From positions 1,633,344-1,697,343 of the forward strand of contig NC_135178.1 in assembly GCF_041146795.1 (NCBI RefSeq): a stretch of 64,000 nt of DNA, given 5' to 3'. This document shows positions 63,066 to 64,000 of the stretch, one piece after another. Below the pieces are notes generated by a model. It searched no databases. It had not been told where the DNA came from and saw nothing but the letters and a program-made list of their open reading frames with translations. The position numbers were made by a program, and so were the translations under genes. This stretch comes from Maylandia zebra (Eukaryota > Chordata > Actinopteri > Cichliformes > Cichlidae). Each line of letters starts with the position of its first letter. Position 1 is the first letter of the stretch.

Positions 63066-63690
63066 CTGTCACACTCAGGCCAATCACAGACTAATTTGGA
63101 CAATTGGTAAAAAATAAATAAATTGAAAAAATTGAAAAAAAGTAGTTGTGTCATTGTTTCGTGTAGATTTCAAATAACATGCCATTTTATGTCAACATAT
63201 TTCTGTTACATTTGTAGTGCTCGTGGTTTTATATTCTTATGATCCTGTTTGTTTGATGAGTATATCCTTCTTCCTTACTTCACATATTTACTGCTGCTTG
63301 GCTAGCTTTAGTCATGCTAGCATCAGCATGGGTAGAAACAGATACACATCAGAGACATCACATGTAGCTTGTGTTTATGTTCAGAGTGACATCTGATTTA
63401 AAAGCAGGCAGCAAAGCACTGAGCAGCATATCAGTCAGCACAGAAAACAAATGCCATAAATGTCATCAATTAGGCTGGAATAGTTTGTTGTTTGTCTTCT
63501 ATTGTAAGTGCTTTACATTTCAGCATGACATCCTGTATGTGTCCTACACTGAGGACACTTGAAACTGGTCATTTTCTTAGAATGGAGCTAAAGATAAAAA
63601 CAAAACAAAACTTTCATAAGAAACCTTTATTCTGCAGTAAGGGACATTAAAAACCTAATAATGTTATCATTAAAAATATTAAAATGTGAA
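63066..63690. other. No recognised gene
   Basis: AT-rich; an AATTGAAAAAATTGAAAAAA stretch at 63120-63139. Short frames only. Confidence 0.4.
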
Positions 63691-63692
63691 GT

Positions 63693-63838
63693 AAATGGTA
63701 AATGGCCTGTATTTATATAGCGCTTTACTAGTCCCTAAGGACCCCAAAGCGCTTTACACATCCAGTCATCCACACATTCACACACTGGTGATGGCAAGCT
63801 ACATTGTAGCCACAGCCACCCTGGGGCGCACTGACAGA
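63693..63838 (-). mobile_element. Truncated SINE (tail and body)
   Basis: TTATATAGCGCTTTACTAGT, CACATTCACACACTGGTG and GTAGCCACAGCCACCCTGGG match the tail and body of the SINE at 8521-8838, with the tRNA-like head lost. A minus-strand copy, truncated near 63838. Confidence 0.7.
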
Positions 63839-63887
63839 GAAGTAATCATAATTTTTGCACAAAATCAAAATAATCTGTTTATGACCC

Positions 63888-64000
63888 AGCAGTCTTAGCT
63901 AATTATAGGCCAATCTCCAACCTTCCTTTCATATCAAAAATCCTTGAAAGAGTAGTTGTCACACAGCTAACAGATCATCTGCAGAGGAATGGTTTATTTG
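63888..64000 (+). pseudogene. L2-type LINE reverse transcriptase, cut by the window end
   Basis: From 63895 the + frame reads [20 protein letters not shown] and VVTQLTDHLQRNGLF, the RT finger region that directly precedes FQSGFR in the copy at 36838. It is open up to the last base, so the element continues outside the window. Confidence 0.85.

Overview
The window looks like a piece of a teleost fish nuclear genome, most likely a percomorph and possibly a cichlid. The reasons are intron-split vertebrate genes, dense fish-type transposable elements (L2/Rex1-like LINEs, tRNA-derived SINEs, hAT, Tc1 and piggyBac-type DNA elements), and long TG/TA microsatellites. There is no bacterial or organellar gene organisation. 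Species cannot be fixed from the sequence alone.

Two conserved genes can be read completely. ydjc (+ strand, 16284-32105, five coding exons, 310 aa) encodes a YdjC/ChbG-type carbohydrate deacetylase. ube2l3 (- strand, 50849-43406, four exons, 154 aa) encodes the E2 ubiquitin-conjugating enzyme UbcH7. They lie tail to tail, the arrangement known for YDJC and UBE2L3 in other vertebrates, which supports both calls. A third gene is represented by one exon (about 59904-60049, +) that matches the start of the PINIT domain of PIAS SUMO ligases; its other exons are not visible. A fourth candidate is an intronless 506-codon ORF (61227-62747, +) with a good TATA box and a CRE-like site just upstream. 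It encodes a Lys-rich, coiled-coil protein I cannot assign to a family, and it is the best candidate here for an undescribed gene.

Layout. 1-16 kb: no confident gene; a CpG/CRE/CCAAT promoter-like stretch near 1.0-1.35 kb, then a Tc1-like element, two hAT-type elements with exact 8-bp target duplications (one with a piggyBac-like element nested inside), a SINE and several LINE relics. 16-32 kb: ydjc, whose introns hold a nearly full LINE with 657-aa RT frame, a restriction-like-endonuclease LINE relic, a palindromic element, an L2-type LINE in antisense and another hAT-type element. 32-43 kb: intergenic, with a retroelement-like unit carrying a membrane-segment plus coiled-coil ORF, broken LINE pieces, and a hAT-type element. 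43-51 kb: ube2l3, whose last intron carries two inverted copies of one hAT-type family. 51-59 kb: an RTE-like relic, a nested pair of DNA elements, and a promoter-like stretch. 59-64 kb: the PIAS exon, the coiled-coil ORF, and SINE/LINE fragments running off the window end.

The genes do not form an operon or evident pathway. YDJC acts on acetylated sugars, UBE2L3 and PIAS belong to ubiquitin and SUMO transfer respectively, and their adjacency is syntenic rather than functional. Most non-genic sequence is transposon-derived. No rRNA, tRNA gene, CRISPR array or viral genome was recognised.
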